From an uncultured Hungatella sp. (lineage in GTDB: Bacteria; Bacillota; Clostridia; Lachnospirales; Lachnospiraceae), in the NCBI GenBank assembly GCA_910585435.1, contig CAJUEJ010000007.1, positions 62,001-126,000 on the forward strand: 64,000 nt of DNA, written 5' to 3'. Position numbers and translations under genes: made by a program. Each line of letters begins with the position of its first letter. Position 1 is the first letter of the stretch. Shown here piece by piece: positions 61,177 to 64,000 of the stretch. The notes under the pieces were generated by a model. That model did no database searches. It saw nothing but the letters and a program-made list of their open reading frames with translations, and was not told the origin of the DNA.

Positions 61177-62018
61177 AGGAGGAACCTTCCTTCCAACGCT
61201 AAAAACTGGTCTAACAGCATGCGGCTTACCCTGGCTCCGAATACGGTTGCGGGGTGGGCCGGGTAATACATGGCATCGCTGAAGTTTTTATTGAACATAA
61301 CCAGCACATAAGGGCCATAAGGCGTATAGATGATCCCCCCGTCATTTCTGCAGGCATCCATGCTTCCGCTTTTGGACGCTACATGGATCAGTACCTCATC
61401 TGTGTTGTCTATATCCATGTAGACCGGGGGAAAGTCTTTTATGAGCATGCTGTTGTAGTGCTGTTTTTTGAAAATTTCTATCATCCTGGCATCGGAGGAG
61501 GGGCTGATAAGCTTCCCCTGGGCGGCTCTGACAAATATGCTTCCATAGTCTCTGGGCGTCGTGGTCCCCAGCTTGTTGGTGCCGTCAAAATGCAGTGTGC
61601 TGTGAAGCGCCGTATCTTTGCATCCCAGCTTCTGAATGCAGGCATTGATCGTATCCATCCCCAGATAATCAATCAGCATATTGGTGGCAATATTATCACT
61701 GACAATAATCATCAGAGTCGCCACATCCTTTACCCTGAAAACGGCTCCCGGCTCCAGGGCGCATAAGACACCGCTTCCCTCTGTCACATGCTCCTCTTTA
61801 TAGTCCAGCATATCCTCCAGGCTGGCATTGCCCTTTTCAATCTCATCAAACAGGCATGCCAGTATGTATGTCTTGATGGTGCTGGCCGTCTCAAACATTT
61901 CGTCCGCGCCGACAGCGATCACATTGCCATGGAAGTCATCTGCATAGATGCCCATAGTTCCGTCATAGCTTTTCAGTTCCGCTTCAATCCGTTTTTCCAA
62001 AGTAAATCTGGGATCCAT
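61173..62018 (-). CDS. Class A beta-lactamase-fold serine hydrolase without signal peptide
   Basis: The 281-residue protein has the three class A motifs: STIK (S46-K49), SDN (107-109) and KSG (near 217). The Glu166-type omega-loop E-x2-L-N is not obvious. There is no signal peptide or lipobox, which is unusual for a real beta-lactamase, so a cytoplasmic amidase or peptidase role is more likely. It is 18 bases from the YkfC-like gene and next to a peptide importer, which suggests it processes cell-wall or other imported peptides. Confidence 0.82.
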   Translation of the reverse strand: MDPRFTLEKRIEAELKSYDGTMGIYADDFHGNVIAVGADEMFETASTIKTYILACLFDEIEKGNASLEDMLDYKEEHVTEGSGVLCALEPGAVFRVKDVATLMIIVSDNIATNMLIDYLGMDTINACIQKLGCKDTALHSTLHFDGTNKLGTTTPRDYGSIFVRAAQGKLISPSSDARMIEIFKKQHYNSMLIKDFPPVYMDIDNTDEVLIHVASKSGSMDACRNDGGIIYTPYGPYVLVMFNKNFSDAMYYPAHPATVFGARVSRMLLDQFLALEGRFLL

Positions 62019-62036
62019 ATCCTCTTCCTCCTTCAG

Positions 62037-62948
62037 TCAGTTCTCTCTGGCCTGACATGCCGTCCTGAATATACTTCCCACAGCATACAGGCTGTCTGCC
62101 AAATCCTTCCTGTACAGCGGGCTTTCCGGCAAAAGGCTGTTGTACACCACACCTCCGCTGCCAATCCTCCCTGTGGAGTGAATATACATTCCGTCTCCTG
62201 TATACATGGCAATATGCCCGGGGAAATACAACAAATCCCCTGGCTTTTTATTCTCCCTCTTAATTTCGTGGACCGGATACCCCTCCACGATTTTCGCGTC
62301 CCGGTACGTCAGTATCCCGTTCAGCATGTAACTGGCAGAAGTAAGCCCGGAACAGTCAATTCCCGCCGCAGACCTTCCGCCCCACCGATACTGGGTCCCC
62401 AAAAAAGTCCTGGCGGTCTCCACCACCCTTTTCCTGAACCCTTCTTCATCCGGAATCTCCCGCTGGCACACTGTCCCAAGCCACACACCGCTCTGGGAAA
62501 ACCATTTATCCCAAAGGTACTGATTTCTCATATACCCTGTTCTTCCATCTGCCAGACACACCCTGGCCCATCCCGCTTCCTCCGAATTCCAGTCCAGAAC
62601 CTGGACAATACTTCCCCGGAACAGGCTGACAAGCCTTACTCCCTGAACCCTGGGCAGAGACACCACATCCACACAGCCTCCGCCCACCACTTTTAAGTCC
62701 GACCCTTCCCAGCCCTCTGCCTCCCATCTGTCCAGAAGCCTTACATCCTCTTTTAAAATGTATCCCCTGTACCCATAAAACGTCCTCACCGGCAGATACC
62801 CTGCCTCCTCATCCCCTGTCACTTCCATCAGCATCCCGTGAAGCCCCTCATCCGCAATGGCGGAAATCACCTGCCCTCCAGCCTCTTTCTCTGCTCCTGC
62901 TCTCTCATAAATCGTGCTGATAGCCTCTCTCACCACACAAAATCCCAT
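62037..62948 (-). CDS. Cytoplasmic NlpC/P60 endopeptidase, YkfC-like
   Basis: The 303-residue protein has two SH3b-like domains (about 30-75 and 100-145) and an NlpC/P60 domain with C199 (GIDCSGLTSASYML), H245 (PGHIAMYTGDG) and H257 (IHSTGR). It lacks a signal peptide, unlike the secreted family member at 36.0 kb. Bacillus YkfC has the same layout and cuts gamma-D-Glu to diamino-acid bonds in imported murein peptides. It starts one base after a peptide-importer ATPase gene, which fits such recycling. The ATG at 62948 has GGAGG at seven bases. Confidence 0.87.
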   Translation of the reverse strand: MGFCVVREAISTIYERAGAEKEAGGQVISAIADEGLHGMLMEVTGDEEAGYLPVRTFYGYRGYILKEDVRLLDRWEAEGWEGSDLKVVGGGCVDVVSLPRVQGVRLVSLFRGSIVQVLDWNSEEAGWARVCLADGRTGYMRNQYLWDKWFSQSGVWLGTVCQREIPDEEGFRKRVVETARTFLGTQYRWGGRSAAGIDCSGLTSASYMLNGILTYRDAKIVEGYPVHEIKRENKKPGDLLYFPGHIAMYTGDGMYIHSTGRIGSGGVVYNSLLPESPLYRKDLADSLYAVGSIFRTACQAREN

Positions 62949-62949
62949 C

Positions 62950-63882
62950 TCAGCTCCTCCCCTGATTGCCCCAGGCTTCTGCTTCCTTCCGGTTGGCCAG
63001 CACAAAATGATCCGGCCTCATCTCCACCCACTCCGGCTGTTCCACCGAGTAATCATGCATATCCGGGTCATACACCAGAAGCTTCTTCTCCCTCTCATGC
63101 CTGGGATCCGGCATGGGAATCGCTGATAAAAGGGCTCTAGTATAGGGATGGATCCCATGGGTAATCAATTCCTCCGTCTCCCCCATCTCCACAATCCTCC
63201 CCTTATGAATCACCCCGATCCTGTCCGTTATAAACCGCATCACCGACAGATCATGGGCAATAAACAGATACGTGATCTGCCTCTTCTTCTGCATATCTGA
63301 CAAAAGGTTCAATACCTGTGCCCGGATGGACACATCCAGGGCGGAGATAGGCTCATCCGCGATGATAAACTCCGGATTCATAATCAGGGCCCTGGCAATT
63401 CCAATCCTCTGCCTCTGCCCGCCGGAAAACTCATGGGGAAACCGGCTGGAAAACTCAGGAAGCAGCCCCACATCCAGAAGGGCCTGCTCCACCCTTGCTT
63501 TCCTGTCCGCCTCGCTGATTCCCTTCTCAATATTTAAAAGCCCCTCGCTGATAATATAATCCACCTTGGCCCGCTCATTCAGAGAAGCCTGCGGATCCTG
63601 GAAAATCATCTGAATCTCTTTTATCACCTTCCTGTCTAAGGCAGGAGGAATCTTCCCATTGATTTTATCCCCTTTATACAGAATCTCCCCCCCTGCCGAC
63701 GGCACAATCCTCATAATGGCCCGCCCGATGGTGGTCTTGCCAGAGCCTGACTCTCCCACCAGGCCGAAGGTCTCCCCTTTGTAGATCTTAAAGTTTACCT
63801 TTTTGACAGCCTTAAACTTCTTCTTCCTCTCTCCAAAGGTCACCTCTAAATCTTTTACCTCTAATAAAACTTCCCTCTCCAT
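62950..63882 (-). CDS. Oligopeptide/murein-peptide ABC transporter ATPase (OppF-like)
   Basis: The ATPase of about 310 residues has Walker A GESGSGKT, signature FSGGQRQR, Walker B FIIADEPISALD and a C-terminal OppF-like tail without the Cys cluster. It is related to, but clearly distinct from, oppF at 52.3 kb. The ATG at 63882 overlaps the stop of the upstream ATPase gene (TGATG). Confidence 0.9.
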   Translation of the reverse strand: MEREVLLEVKDLEVTFGERKKKFKAVKKVNFKIYKGETFGLVGESGSGKTTIGRAIMRIVPSAGGEILYKGDKINGKIPPALDRKVIKEIQMIFQDPQASLNERAKVDYIISEGLLNIEKGISEADRKARVEQALLDVGLLPEFSSRFPHEFSGGQRQRIGIARALIMNPEFIIADEPISALDVSIRAQVLNLLSDMQKKRQITYLFIAHDLSVMRFITDRIGVIHKGRIVEMGETEELITHGIHPYTRALLSAIPMPDPRHEREKKLLVYDPDMHDYSVEQPEWVEMRPDHFVLANRKEAEAWGNQGRS

Positions 63883-64000
63883 CAAATCAGACCTCCGTTC
63901 CGAATCTTTTCCACCACCGGCGGAGGATCCACCTTAGGCGCCCGCGGATCTAAGAGCCATGTCTTGGCCTTGTGGGTGGGAGATACCTGAAAATAGGGCG
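63882..64000 (-). CDS. OppD-like ABC transporter ATPase (C-terminal part, cut by window edge)
   Basis: The last 38 codons read PYFQVSPTHKAKTWLLDPRA and PKVDPP...EKIRNGGLI, then TGA. The HKAKTWLLDPRAP tail is typical of OppD/DppD-type ATPases. The stop overlaps the start of the next ATPase gene. Its permease and binding-protein genes are expected outside the window. Confidence 0.8.
   Translation of the reverse strand, partial: PYFQVSPTHKAKTWLLDPRAPKVDPPPVVEKIRNGGLI

Noticed and set aside
61173..62018. Beta-lactam resistance gene
   Set aside because: It has the S-x-x-K, SDN and KSG motifs, but no signal peptide and no clear omega-loop glutamate; context favours peptide metabolism.

Overview
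The window is a stretch of chromosome from a low- to mid-GC Gram-positive anaerobe, most likely a gut member of the Lachnospiraceae (class Clostridia). The case rests on strong AGGAGG-type ribosome binding sites, a clostridial class III fructose bisphosphatase, HemZ, a Rel-type (p)ppGpp enzyme, YesM/YesN two-component regulation, many sugar ABC transporters without their own ATPase, and an agr-like locus. There are no rRNA, tRNA or CRISPR genes.

Layout. 1-5.7 kb: a type I restriction-modification operon (hsdR-hsdS-prrC-hsdM, minus strand, hsdM cut by the window edge) with a PrrC-type anticodon nuclease gene inside it. 5.7-10.4 kb: housekeeping run rel, metallo-hydrolase, hemZ. 10.4-15.6 kb: decayed remnants, a subtilase, and a sugar ABC cluster whose MalF-type permease gene is broken by an internal deletion. 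15.8-19.3 kb: a tightly coupled plus-strand operon of an unrecognised small protein, a SufS-like cysteine desulfurase, a SufE-like sulfur acceptor and a fucose-isomerase-family protein; this combination is unfamiliar. 19.3-26.5 kb: a second sugar ABC operon with a serine hydrolase, divergent from yesN-yesM. 26.5-30.3 kb: an AT-rich accessory patch with an orphan small RNA, an unknown protein and a decaying agr-like quorum-sensing locus. 30.4-36.8 kb: housekeeping and cell-envelope genes (XTP pyrophosphatase, metallophosphatases, papain-family protease, rRNA methyltransferase, rhodanese, NlpC/P60). 37.0-37.8 kb: a strong promoter, a structured RNA with two tandem repeats, a terminator and a broken ribonuclease-like gene, arranged like a type III toxin-antitoxin locus, followed by a small palindromic repeat. 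37.8-45.4 kb: membrane protein, fbp, metallo-hydrolase, M23 peptidase, BCCT transporter, Rpn-type nuclease. 45.7-50.8 kb: a third sugar ABC operon with a divergent AraC regulator. 50.9-58.1 kb: glyA and an oppABCDF oligopeptide importer. 58.3-64 kb: a sigma-like membrane protein, recJ, a YgjP-type peptidase, a beta-lactamase-fold hydrolase, a cytoplasmic YkfC-like NlpC/P60 enzyme and the ATPase genes of a second oligopeptide importer, which together look like uptake and recycling of cell-wall peptides.

The main leads are the type III-like RNA/ribonuclease locus at 37.0-37.7 kb, the desulfurase-SufE-isomerase operon at 15.8-19.3 kb, and PrrC within the restriction operon. All functions are read from sequence motifs and gene order; no database search was run.
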